DNA of 56,374 bases, taken from Edaphobacter aggregans DSM 19364. Its GTDB lineage: Bacteria > Acidobacteriota > Terriglobia > Terriglobales > Acidobacteriaceae. The notes below the pieces were generated by a model. The model was not told the DNA's origin and ran no database searches. It worked only from the letters and a program-made list of their open reading frames with translations. Shown here one piece after another: positions 7,501-16,061 of the stretch (the stretch's first letter is position 1; the number at the start of each line of letters is the position of its first letter). Location of the stretch: positions 1 to 56,374 of the forward strand of contig NZ_JQKI01000043.1 of assembly GCF_000745965.1 (NCBI RefSeq), in the 5' to 3' direction. A program made the position numbers and the translations under genes.

Positions 7501-10500
7501 GCTCACGCACAAGGCCCAGGCTGACGCCGGCCTCGACTGCGCGAATGCATTGCTCGATCTGCCGTTTCAGCGCTGCCTGACACTGTTTGAGATGCTGCTC
7601 CTGAGCAGTGGTGAGACGGTCAATAAGCTCTTCGTGGGTCTTCTCCCACGTCAGGTAGTCGATAATCCGGTCAACCGCCTTGTGGTCCCGGCGGTTTTCA
7701 CTAATGAAATCGAGAGATTTATTCCAATCTTCCGTAGCTGACGATGCTAGCTGACTCACCAAAAGGCGTTGCAATTGCCCGGAGCTCAACAGCGGCTCCC
7801 ATTCTTCTGTCATAGGTAGGCCCGGGACAAGTAACAAATCCGAAGAGAGCAAGTATTTGATCGGTGGCTCATCCGTCCTTTGCCCTCTGGCCGGATGAAG
7901 CAGGGCGAGGAGGCTGTCAAAGGAGCGGAGGCAGAATTGCGCGGCGATCGCGACGCGCATATCAGTGGCGTTGGCCGCGGTTTGATCCAGTTCTGCCTTG
8001 AGTTCAGCCTGGGCAGAGTCGAGAATCATGCGCAAGTCCAGCAAGCGTGCACGGCGGTAGTCCCTCTGATCGGGAGAAGCGTGCTCGAGGAGCGCAACCC
8101 AGCGGCGAGCAAGATCGACAGCTTCACGGACGTGGCGAGTAAAGACAGCAAGGGCTTTGTAGTTGATAGATCCTTCGAAGCCGTAATGCTTGATGGATTT
8201 TGCATCACTATTGATTGCCCAGCGAATCCTCTCGTCGGTCGAGAAACTCTCGATGTGCGCTTTTACGTCGGCGATGCTATTGCGATCATTAGTTAGGATC
8301 GGTTGGATAATGCGACCGATAGGAGCCTTGGAGTCTAGCCAGGACTTCCAAATCTTGGCAGCCGGCGCATATTTGAGGTTAAGATGGTGAGCGCGATTCC
8401 ACCAATCCAACATTTCATTCTTGAGTGCGCTAAACCTCTGGGCGAAGTTGACGGATGTGTCGATAAATTCCAGCGCCGCGAGATCGAGGGGCATTTGCAG
8501 ATTGGCATAATCGGACACGTTCTTGCAAAGCCAGTAGAGCTTGTCAAGGCGTGAGCCGCTGATCGTACTGGGCTCTATAAGGACACTTGCGTTCGAATCA
8601 GGCGCAAGGACCGCGGGCCGAAGGGCGGAAGAAACCCGAAGCAGCCGGAAAGCCAGGGCCAGTCCTTTGGAATCGGGATCCGGGGCATCTGCGATCGTGG
8701 CAAAGTCGCTTCTAAGCTGTTCAAAAATAGGTCCGGAAGGGTTGGCGATCGCCTGCCCCAGAATCGCAGCCCGGATACGCGTCGACCAAATATTTGTCGA
8801 ATCTGTTTGGCTATCAAGGTTATGAGACAGATGGTATGCGGCGCCGTATTTCTGTTCACTCAGGGCGATCCACATAAGGCGCTGAAGGGAATCGAACGGT
8901 ATGTTGCCGTTGGCCAGACTGATGACGGCCGCACAGGCAGAAGCGGTCTCATCCTCACAAGGTTCGAACCCGGCCTGGGAAGGGACCAACTCATCGTCAT
9001 CTGCCGATTTATCGATCGCATGGAGCTCATCGATCGTTTCTTCTGTCGCCTGAGTCTCTATGTTTGGTTGGGTAGGATCAACGTACTTGGAAGATTCCGA
9101 TATAGATCGGCAGGTCGCCTGAGGCAAGGACGTTGTAGATTCTTCTGAGGCAGCATCTGATAAATAATTCTGAGGCGCGGCTTCACTGCTTGAAATTGAA
9201 TGATCATCGACACTAGCCGAGGCTCCTGTTTCTTCGATCGCAGAAGTTCTCGATGGGTGCCTTTTCGCTGCGATTTCGCTGACATGGGGTACAGTCGGCA
9301 ATTTAGGAGCAGCAATGGGTTCGGTTGCAACGATTGCGCCACTGCCAAGAGCGAACACTAGACCCGCACCGAAACTCTTGGCGATCTGCTCAACGGCCTG
9401 CGGGTTCTCATCTAGCGCAGCAATTCCGTTTTCGAGCATCCTTAGAATTGTTTCGTAGGAACTCAATTCGCTGAGGATTTCAGGAGGCAATTGGGGCCCG
9501 CTGTTTTGTTGAATCTTGGCCCGCAGGTCGGCAGCGCCGAGCCGGCATGCGTCGAGGCCGGGTACGTCGCGCCCCTCTTTACTCCTCAGCGAAAGGACTG
9601 TGTGCAGAATCTGACATGCATCCTCGATTTGATGACGCGAACTCTCGCGGAGGTTCTGTACTCGCCGGATCTCCAGGATCGCTTGATCGAGGACCGTCAA
9701 TGATGCCGGCGGTTCGACGAAAGCTGGGATTTCGAGTTCGACCATGATCGATTGAATTACCTTGGCGACTTCCGCAAATTCGGATTTAATGGCGGAGACG
9801 TTCGGATCAAAGCTCGGATCTGGAATCACCCCGACGGCGTACTCCATCGCAAGCGTGGAGAACGCCTCCGCGATTTCTGCGAACTGTTTTCTGAGATCGC
9901 CGAGGCGATCCGTTATGGATTGGATCGTCTCCGTCTGGTCCCCTTGATTGGTTGTTGGTTGAGGAACCCGTTCCCAGTCAGATTCCGGTTCGCCAGTCTC
10001 GGTTTCGTCCTCTTCATCCCCAATTTCAATGTTGTCGGATTCTCCAGATTTTTCTTCCTCCAACATCAACTGCTTGATGCGTGCGAAATCCATTTCGGGC
10101 AAGTGAGCGCATAGATGGGGATCGAACACGTACCACATCTGCATGTAGAGTTGAACGTTTTCGAGCGGATGTACCTTCAACAGGGCACCGATACCCTCTT
10201 CGAGGGTATCGGTGCGGAGTGAGCCGCCTTCGTCGATCTCGGTGCGAGGTATGTGCTCTCGTACGTCTTCAGGAAGCGCTTCATTCGCTTTCGAAACAAA
10301 AGCCCAGAGAATCAGCTTAGCTTCGCTGCGGCTCATCTCTTTGATGGCAGCCTCAAATCTTTCTATAGGCCACTTGAGAAGTGTTTGTTCGCGGGTGTGC
10401 CGCTTCTCAGCGATCAATTCTAAGATAGGCTTGCATTTCTTAGCCCGGGTGACGTTTGCGCATGAAGCGATAATTTGTTCCTGGCGATCGCTATCCAGGC

Positions 10501-10546
10501 TGTTCCAAAGGCGCTCCGCCGTTGTAGGAAAACTCCACGCTTCCAA
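4475..10546 (-). CDS. Giant STAND-like P-loop ATPase of the defence locus
   Basis: An uninterrupted frame of over 2,000 codons. It is open up to a GTG at 10702, but I prefer TTG 10546, which has GGGAG 7 bases upstream; the 52 residues before it look non-coding. Order of parts: a helical N-terminus; acidic and Ser/Thr-rich linkers (about residues 180-220 and 430-540); long helical repeats (about 550-1250); and an NTPase at about 1350-1650 with Walker A VYGGRQLGKTALL (near 6465) and Walker B RFLLLLDEADRFL (near 6215). A winged-helix-like region and a second, degenerate NTPase-like module without GKT follow. This is STAND/signal-transducing ATPase logic, with a large sensor-like arm and an ATP switch. 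It lies between the MBL nuclease and the HEPN-like gene in one operon. The precise family is not recognised. Confidence 0.75.
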   Translation of the reverse strand: MEAWSFPTTAERLWNSLDSDRQEQIIASCANVTRAKKCKPILELIAEKRHTREQTLLKWPIERFEAAIKEMSRSEAKLILWAFVSKANEALPEDVREHIPRTEIDEGGSLRTDTLEEGIGALLKVHPLENVQLYMQMWYVFDPHLCAHLPEMDFARIKQLMLEEEKSGESDNIEIGDEEDETETGEPESDWERVPQPTTNQGDQTETIQSITDRLGDLRKQFAEIAEAFSTLAMEYAVGVIPDPSFDPNVSAIKSEFAEVAKVIQSIMVELEIPAFVEPPASLTVLDQAILEIRRVQNLRESSRHQIEDACQILHTVLSLRSKEGRDVPGLDACRLGAADLRAKIQQNSGPQLPPEILSELSSYETILRMLENGIAALDENPQAVEQIAKSFGAGLVFALGSGAIVATEPIAAPKLPTVPHVSEIAAKRHPSRTSAIEETGASASVDDHSISSSEAAPQNYLSDAASEESTTSLPQATCRSISESSKYVDPTQPNIETQATEETIDELHAIDKSADDDELVPSQAGFEPCEDETASACAAVISLANGNIPFDSLQRLMWIALSEQKYGAAYHLSHNLDSQTDSTNIWSTRIRAAILGQAIANPSGPIFEQLRSDFATIADAPDPDSKGLALAFRLLRVSSALRPAVLAPDSNASVLIEPSTISGSRLDKLYWLCKNVSDYANLQMPLDLAALEFIDTSVNFAQRFSALKNEMLDWWNRAHHLNLKYAPAAKIWKSWLDSKAPIGRIIQPILTNDRNSIADVKAHIESFSTDERIRWAINSDAKSIKHYGFEGSINYKALAVFTRHVREAVDLARRWVALLEHASPDQRDYRRARLLDLRMILDSAQAELKAELDQTAANATDMRVAIAAQFCLRSFDSLLALLHPARGQRTDEPPIKYLLSSDLLLVPGLPMTEEWEPLLSSGQLQRLLVSQLASSATEDWNKSLDFISENRRDHKAVDRIIDYLTWEKTHEELIDRLTTAQEQHLKQCQAALKRQIEQCIRAVEAGVSLGLVREHERAEFLDRIDQISSRLDSVRNFEVEEDILKGIHTAIESSRMRQVEHVKERIESEGVQKEGPAYERILAAMDRGDVDTANEYIDLILRNDELPAPMEQVNDSLKNFYPKVAAELETFLSADSANLASYVENGKSFSGVDMRQIPGDQLDEAVAMLDAWFTLKKGKRTKPEPLKTFFERLGFEVYHLSEPSGSQRVFLTLDVRPLTHRDRCPTPYFGSTAGGHYRVICLWDRPSEDEILNVVRQGRNGPPAIVLYFGRLAEQKRRAIAQQGRHDNLSFIVIDDLLVAFLCGVRGSRLPVMFDCTLPFTCLNPYTMTSSIVPPEMFYGRRSERDQIIDPMGSCFVYGGRQLGKTALLLSIRDEFHHPAEQRIALWIDLKSSTDDIWTVIARGIRDLADADLQIGNVQERQKLLERIHAWLDADKKRRFLLLLDEADRFLELDSKEDFSRTSSLKGLMEKTNRRFKVVFAGLHNVQRATKEQNHPLAHFGEPICIGPLLNRGEGKEARALIERPFWALGYRFESPDLIVRILSRTNYYPSLIQLYCYQIFQAIKLDNACIRSGPPFVITEKHVDEAYSTFQNPIREKFELTLNLDPRYRVLTLIIALNTLHGASRMMSVSDIRELAFAWWKQGFAELRTEEDFRVLLDEMQGLGILREKAGEYALRAVNLFSLLGSQDQIEQKLLQSADEAPPEPYSAHIHRTSDRKQYWRRNPLTDQQYNDLRGERNSVSLIFGSKAAGLDDVERFLAQAVDSSHYVTCDIAVSDRFAFKKFLENVREKAQSGTTLVIVRSSPWTTAWIQEATTMSEGRTRFTSVVFLADPATTWGIVLDRSTIECMVADRRLNSLSLQPWHRAALNSWLGDCSIGSNAVDEEKKISAITGRWPFLLDQFRSLIVAGNMSWQSALEDLCRQLNDRGARTSYMEAFGLKHEAPLKVLKAIVDLDGSASQEVLSGLVEGVSKPMIEAAFYWADRLNLIQPGQQSGEWVVDAVVQGLLKDRTDNGLVDNPGAA

Positions 10547-10821
10547 ATTTCGTCTCCCATCGTGTTGCCTACATGTCGATTCGGGTCGAAGTGGCATCAA
10601 GCATTCTACGGCGAAATTTCTAATGCAGGAGTCCAACGAACGTGGGACTCTCTTCACTAATTGGCTGAGCGGATTACCCTTGACCACAAGGGATACGTTC
10701 ACTCATTGTTAGGAGCACTATATCGCAGCCTATACTCGCTCAGTCGAACTAAGAGGCTCTGTATACGCCATCATCGATTACGGCCTTGTGTGTTTGACAC
10801 TCCAACAGTAGCGTTGGGACA

Positions 10822-13026
10822 TCAGCAAGGGTCATGAGGCTGCATTTCCTCGAATAGTGGCTTCAGAAGATATTCGGAGTGCCTATGCGGGACATCTGTG
10901 CCGTTTAGTTTTGACGGATTCGGCCAGCCCGGCAGATGAATCACGAACTTTCGCGCCTTTTCGAACTTACTCACGTACGTCTGCCAGTCCGCAGCGGCCG
11001 CATGGGCCGAAAACCGTACCCTCGGAACACGATCCATAATGGCTTTCGCCGGCGTACCCGGGAAGATGTGGCCCGTTAATATAACAGGCACGCCCTTGAA
11101 TTCAGGGTTTTCATAGAAGATCTTCGAAGGGCCTCCTTGAAGGCATCCTGACGAAGCGACCAGAACGTCAAAGTCGCCTGGCCTTATCGATACCGGTGGT
11201 CGGTCATCGAAGACAATATTGTCACTAAGGAGGCGGGACACGGCGCGCGTCATCCTTGCCGCCAAGCCGAAGACTCCAACTCGGAATTCTGTCCCAGACA
11301 GCGCCGCGCATACCTCTTGCGCCCGTCCGAGACTCAGGACCGGTACCAATACCGGGCCTTTCCCGCATTTGCGAATTTGTTCAATCAATGATTCCCGTGC
11401 TTCGAAATTGTCAAGAATGCGCTCTGGGCTGAAGGCATACGTGCCTTCCACAACGAGGCCAATCGTCGAATCGATCTCCTCCTCTGATGGGTATTCAAGA
11501 CCGCGCGTCGCATCGGAAAGGTTCGCGCGCAAATTGAAATCGCCGGAAAACACAAATCTCTTCTCGCTATGCCGTATCTGCCATTGGCAAGAACCTGACA
11601 CGTGACCGGCCGGGAAGGGCTTGATGCTTACGTCTTCATCAAGGTCGATTTCTATTCCGTAGTCGGCTGGAATGAATCTCTCCATCACTGTTTCGAGCAA
11701 TACGTCGTCGTAGACTGCTTCGCTACCGTACATGCCGCGATGCAGTTTGATGGCATCCTGAAGCGTCAGCCGGCCGAGGATTCCAGTATGGCGCGTACCG
11801 TACCAATTCCCTGCGTACCCTCTGCGGTAAAGCTCGAGGAGTCCGCCTATATGGTCCTGGTGGGCGTGGCTGATGATAACAGCGTCAAGCAACTCAAGAT
11901 CAGGTTCACTGCCTCCGCGTGCGCCGAGTGCCGTCGCCCCGCAATCCAGAAGGATGCGGAGTTTTCCGGCCTTACAGATGATCGAAGTCCCGCCAATCGT
12001 CCAGCCCCCTGGGAAAGATAGGGCGAATTCATTCGCCTGAGTAAGGGGCCGATCTGACCTTACATAGGAAATGCCGAGTTCAGAGCAATATCCTCGCTTT
12101 TTAGCGATCGTCCAAACATCATCGGCACCGGCCTCAGCCAGCTTTGTAACCATTCCTCGCTCATAGCTCGAGTAATCATTGACGGCAGTCGTCCAAAGCA
12201 CTCGAAGCAGCCCTGAGGATTGTCTCCATCCGAGCGCAAGCGTCATGACCTCATAGGCGTCCGTGTAGGTCATTTGCTTCTCGCGAACACGGCTGCGTAA
12301 GAACTTGATCAGATCGTAGGGCAGGTCACTGGTAGGCATGCGATGGCAATTCATCCTGAGATTCAGGGCACAGTGAACAAAGACGCCCTCGGGAGGGGCT
12401 GTCATGCCCCATGCTTCAATGAGCAGCGAGGCTTCTTGAACGACCGAAGACCAGAGGTCCGAATAATCTTTCATGGAAACGAAGATTGCAGCGTGAGCCA
12501 GGAAGTGCTCAACGTGATACGACAGATCCGACGTTCCAACTGAGACCAGGGAATATATCTGGCTCGCTGCAAGTTGAAACAGCTCTTCATATTGTTGCGC
12601 TGTTTCCATTCCTCGATGCAACACCATCAACTGTAGCGCTCCATAAAGGAAGTCGAAAAAGACGTCCGCCGCATGCGTCTTGTAGGGACCCATAATCCTT
12701 TGCTTGAGGGTGGCTCGCAATGCCACAGGGTGTGGGATATCTCCGAGCCGGAGGGCCTCAAGTACTTCTGCGATCGAGGCGGCTCTTTGCAACTGCGGTC
12801 TCAGCCTCAGCATCGCTTGATGCGGTTCAGGGTAGGCGCGTAATAGTGCATTGAGCAGCACTGGCGAAAAAGGCCCTTTGGAGGTTGCGATAGTCGGCAA
12901 CGATCCATTCGTCGGCCCATTTTTTACTACCGTTTCTACAAATTCACGTGCACGCTGAACCAGAAGCGCGCCGCCTTGCGGTGACTCTTCGATAACTTCG
13001 TTGGGAAGCGAAATTGTTGATATCAT
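10822..13026 (-). CDS. Beta-CASP metallo-beta-lactamase nuclease with helical N-terminal extension
   Basis: Start ATG 13026 (alternative TTG 13038), about 734 residues. Residues 1 to about 320 are helical and unrecognised. After that comes a full MBL fold: LLDCG (motif 1), VIISHAHQDHIGG (HxHxDH, near residue 385), FPAGHVSGS (motif 3 His) and FVFSGDFN (motif 4 Asp). The beta-CASP elements follow: LVVEGTYAF (motif A Glu) and VRFSAHAAAADWQTYV (motif C His). CPSF-73/RNase J-type enzymes of this group are zinc-dependent RNA or DNA endo-/exonucleases. All metal ligands are present, so activity is expected. It is the first gene of the minus-strand operon, divergent from the unknown 989-residue gene. 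The long N-terminal extension is unusual for the family and may contact the ATPase or nucleic acid. Confidence 0.8.
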   Translation of the reverse strand: MISTISLPNEVIEESPQGGALLVQRAREFVETVVKNGPTNGSLPTIATSKGPFSPVLLNALLRAYPEPHQAMLRLRPQLQRAASIAEVLEALRLGDIPHPVALRATLKQRIMGPYKTHAADVFFDFLYGALQLMVLHRGMETAQQYEELFQLAASQIYSLVSVGTSDLSYHVEHFLAHAAIFVSMKDYSDLWSSVVQEASLLIEAWGMTAPPEGVFVHCALNLRMNCHRMPTSDLPYDLIKFLRSRVREKQMTYTDAYEVMTLALGWRQSSGLLRVLWTTAVNDYSSYERGMVTKLAEAGADDVWTIAKKRGYCSELGISYVRSDRPLTQANEFALSFPGGWTIGGTSIICKAGKLRILLDCGATALGARGGSEPDLELLDAVIISHAHQDHIGGLLELYRRGYAGNWYGTRHTGILGRLTLQDAIKLHRGMYGSEAVYDDVLLETVMERFIPADYGIEIDLDEDVSIKPFPAGHVSGSCQWQIRHSEKRFVFSGDFNLRANLSDATRGLEYPSEEEIDSTIGLVVEGTYAFSPERILDNFEARESLIEQIRKCGKGPVLVPVLSLGRAQEVCAALSGTEFRVGVFGLAARMTRAVSRLLSDNIVFDDRPPVSIRPGDFDVLVASSGCLQGGPSKIFYENPEFKGVPVILTGHIFPGTPAKAIMDRVPRVRFSAHAAAADWQTYVSKFEKARKFVIHLPGWPNPSKLNGTDVPHRHSEYLLKPLFEEMQPHDPC

Positions 13027-13091
13027 CTTTGGAATCAAATTGTATCGTTGCTTAGTGTTTTCAACCCGTACCCCTCGGGATACATTGCAGA
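13027..13091. promoter_or_regulatory. Short divergent promoter region
   Basis: Only 65 bases separate the start of the MBL gene from the ATG of the plus-strand gene at 13092, so both promoters must overlap. A possible -10 (TACATT, 13081-13086) for the plus side lies very close to the ATG. No clear -35 or palindromic operator was seen. The tight spacing suggests that the two arms of the locus are co-regulated. Confidence 0.3.
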
Positions 13092-16061
13092 ATGCGTACG
13101 GTCTCTTATATTCCGGTCACGGGTTTGCTTGGACAAATTCCGGCCAGCTCTCCCCAATTCATTCCAACCTTGACGTCTGAGATTCAGAATTTCGGGAATC
13201 GCTTTCTGGCTGCATCGGGAGAAGACGAAAGATGGTCGCTGGTTGACTGTGGCCTGCGCGAATCCGTTTGGCAGAAGATTCTCGAATGGGCGGCTCGTTG
13301 CCCGGGGACGGAGTGTCCTCGCGCCAATAGCAGGATGGGAGGAATCGTTCTTCTGGTCGTTGGGTCGGCGGTTTCGCGCACGCTCGATATGGAAGATCCG
13401 TTATGGGAACGAGTCGCCGACGCCTGCAGCCCCACTTTGCGAGCATCATTGTTCCGTTCAGGGATGTATCCGATTCAGGAGGCCCGTGACTCTCTGGCCG
13501 ATACGTGCCTTTCGCTTGGCCTGCGGCATCAGCTTGATCTTCCGGGAAAGCATCGCTTTTGGCGTACGGTCCAGTTACAGGTGGGGTTCAGCGGGAAGTC
13601 AGGCGCAGCGCGACTCTGGGCCTGGCTGGCCGGCTTCAGCATGCCGGAAACGATGAAGACGCTGCTCGGAGAGACAGGCTACAACGGATCTGACACCTTC
13701 AAACGGCTTTGGTGGTTGCTGCATAAATGGAGCGCGAGTCTCAACGATACGGACCTCGAAGAGGACTTGCTTAGAAATCCGTGGTATCCATCTGAAGCTC
13801 ACAGCGCTATCAAAGCGAGCCTTTCGGGCGAACGCAAATTCGCACTACCTGGAATCGGAATGTTGGATGACAACCAAGTCTCCACACTTCTGAGTACCGC
13901 AAAGTTCAAGAAGAGAGAATTTGAAATCAGACTTTCGGACTTCCTGCCAGGCGAGGTCGACGCTTCGGCGGCCAGCACCTTGCGGCTCTATGTTGAGGGC
14001 TTTAACGAAGTGTTGCGTTTGATCCGTAACGAGGACGGGAGCAGGGAACTCGAAGGCGGATGCCTCCGCATTGGCGTCTGGAATGCCCTCCAGAATCCTA
14101 CCCGTGAGGTGCGGGTAATCGGTCAGAGCGGAACCCTTTACAAGGAACGACTGGAACTTTGGCCCGACGACTTGGATGTCTTGCTGTGGGAGGAGAGCAC
14201 GGGGCGTCTGGTTCGCGACTTGACCCGTTTTCAAGCCGAAGGAGGACGCGGATACTTTCTCATCACTCGCAGTGAAGCCCGGATATTCACGAATCTCGGC
14301 GAAGTCAATTGCTTGGATCGCAGTGACTATTGGTCGTTATATTCGTTCCCGCACGGCTTTCCGCCAGCCATGGAAGTCATATTAGACGGCAGTGCAATAT
14401 GGGCGCCGGAGCTTCCATCGATTGCGACAATGACGCTTAAGGGAAGCTCGTTGCGGATCCGAGAACTGTCTATTAACTCACTCTCGGTCGAAGTAATCGC
14501 CCCGCCGGGATGGGCGATCGATGGCTTCCGCTTCTGCGGGCGACGATTCACGGGCCGGACAGCTCAGATTGATATTTCGCCTATCCGCAAATACGAGAAC
14601 AGGGTCGCGCATCTGTCGCTTCATCGTGGCGAAGAAGAGTTGACTGTCTCATGCAGGTCAGAACAGGCCAGCGAACACGCTACAGGAGCTGCATTTCAGG
14701 ATGGCGCTGGCGAGTGGCATCCGATCTTGCAGGGCAAAGCGCTCGATGGAGGGAATCTCGACGGCCGGATTCTGGCAACGAGCTGGAGTGAAGATCAGTC
14801 GGCCGACCCGTGGCTAACGCTGGGTAGCCAGCCTCTGCTGGCACTCCCGAGGTCGTCGAGAAGGCAGCGCTACATTGCGTGTGGCGAAAGCCTGCAACTA
14901 CGGTTTGGACTGATGAACGAGGTGACGTCGAGCCGGATCACGCTCGCCCCTGCCGTTTATTCGACGGGAATGCTTGCGGCCGTTCTCGAAGAACCTGGGC
15001 GGTACCTGCTCGTCCTACGGGAACCGATCGAGGCGATTGATGACTTCAGGATCTGGGTGTGGGAACGAGGTTCTTCGCTGCCGCGCCGACTAATTTCAGA
15101 TGTTGTGACGCCACAATCGGATAACCAGGGTTTTTCGGTCTCGAGTCGTAGCGTCGCGGGGCCAATGAGCTGGGCAATTGAACTTGATGGAGGATGGCGC
15201 GGCGCCCGCTTCCATGTTGAGCCGCACTCGAAGATCTGGCCGCTGCTCTGCGATGCATGGACAAACACTCTCAGTCGGGATAGCGGTTGGTATGCGACCG
15301 CAAGCGCGCTGCGTTGGTGGCGGTTTCCGGTTTTGATGAAGCCTTTCCGAGAGCCCGTGCAGGCACAAGCGAGCCAATTCAGAATCGAGACGTTCAAGGC
15401 CTGGATCGACTCGGCGTCTCCAGCCGGTGCGGAGGTGTCCAGAGTTGCTCTCGAGTTCTACATTAACCCGCTCCGGACTTTTCTTTGGAATTGGCAGCCC
15501 AGGGCCGGCGAATGCATGCAAATTTGGACTGATCTTCAGTCTGAAGTGACGACAGCATTTGAAAAGGGAACGATCTCTCTGTCGACTACACTGCTCTTAA
15601 TCGCCCACCCCGTTCTCCTGGCGAAAATTGTCTCCGAGATCCTCTGGACAAATCTGCGGGAAGCGGAGGCGAAGGTGCCAACGATACTGGACAACAACTC
15701 GTTTCGCAAGGTGCCTAGTCCTGTACAGATCAGCCGAATTGAAACCGAGTACCGGGCATTGTTCGGGCACGCTGCCGATCTGATCGAGCAGAACGCGGGC
15801 TACGGAAAGCCGCCGACTGGAATGAGCAGCTACCAGTACCTTCGTTCGGAGGCATTGAGCGAACTGAAAAGCTGGACAGATGCCCGGCCGCTCGATGACA
15901 GCTTCTTCCAGGAGAACATACTTCGTCCGGCAGAGGCACTTTTTGATGGGGAGCCTGCAGATACGAACCGCCTGATGGTTGCCGTATCTCGCTCTCGCGC
16001 GTGCTGCGCGTTTCTTGTGTCTTATCTGCTCAAACTCAAGGGGCTTAGAAAGTATGAATAA
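13092..16061 (+). CDS. Defence-locus protein of unknown fold (989 residues)
   Basis: Starts at ATG 13092 and ends at TAA 16059-16061, overlapping the helicase start (ATG 16054) by 8 bases, so the two are translationally coupled. I do not recognise a domain. The first ~280 residues are mixed and helical with many Trp (LWAWLAGF, LKRLWWLLHKW-like). Residues about 300-700 look beta-rich, with alternating short strands (TLRLYVEGF, RELSINSLSVEVIAPPGW), suggesting beta-sandwich modules. The last 250 residues are helical. No signal peptide or membrane segment. Systems with a DUF1998 helicase often have one large partner without known domains (DruH in Druantia III, DISARM accessory proteins). Any of these could be a remote relative, which I cannot test here. 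Confidence 0.6.
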   Translation: MRTVSYIPVTGLLGQIPASSPQFIPTLTSEIQNFGNRFLAASGEDERWSLVDCGLRESVWQKILEWAARCPGTECPRANSRMGGIVLLVVGSAVSRTLDMEDPLWERVADACSPTLRASLFRSGMYPIQEARDSLADTCLSLGLRHQLDLPGKHRFWRTVQLQVGFSGKSGAARLWAWLAGFSMPETMKTLLGETGYNGSDTFKRLWWLLHKWSASLNDTDLEEDLLRNPWYPSEAHSAIKASLSGERKFALPGIGMLDDNQVSTLLSTAKFKKREFEIRLSDFLPGEVDASAASTLRLYVEGFNEVLRLIRNEDGSRELEGGCLRIGVWNALQNPTREVRVIGQSGTLYKERLELWPDDLDVLLWEESTGRLVRDLTRFQAEGGRGYFLITRSEARIFTNLGEVNCLDRSDYWSLYSFPHGFPPAMEVILDGSAIWAPELPSIATMTLKGSSLRIRELSINSLSVEVIAPPGWAIDGFRFCGRRFTGRTAQIDISPIRKYENRVAHLSLHRGEEELTVSCRSEQASEHATGAAFQDGAGEWHPILQGKALDGGNLDGRILATSWSEDQSADPWLTLGSQPLLALPRSSRRQRYIACGESLQLRFGLMNEVTSSRITLAPAVYSTGMLAAVLEEPGRYLLVLREPIEAIDDFRIWVWERGSSLPRRLISDVVTPQSDNQGFSVSSRSVAGPMSWAIELDGGWRGARFHVEPHSKIWPLLCDAWTNTLSRDSGWYATASALRWWRFPVLMKPFREPVQAQASQFRIETFKAWIDSASPAGAEVSRVALEFYINPLRTFLWNWQPRAGECMQIWTDLQSEVTTAFEKGTISLSTTLLLIAHPVLLAKIVSEILWTNLREAEAKVPTILDNNSFRKVPSPVQISRIETEYRALFGHAADLIEQNAGYGKPPTGMSSYQYLRSEALSELKSWTDARPLDDSFFQENILRPAEALFDGEPADTNRLMVAVSRSRACCAFLVSYLLKLKGLRKYE

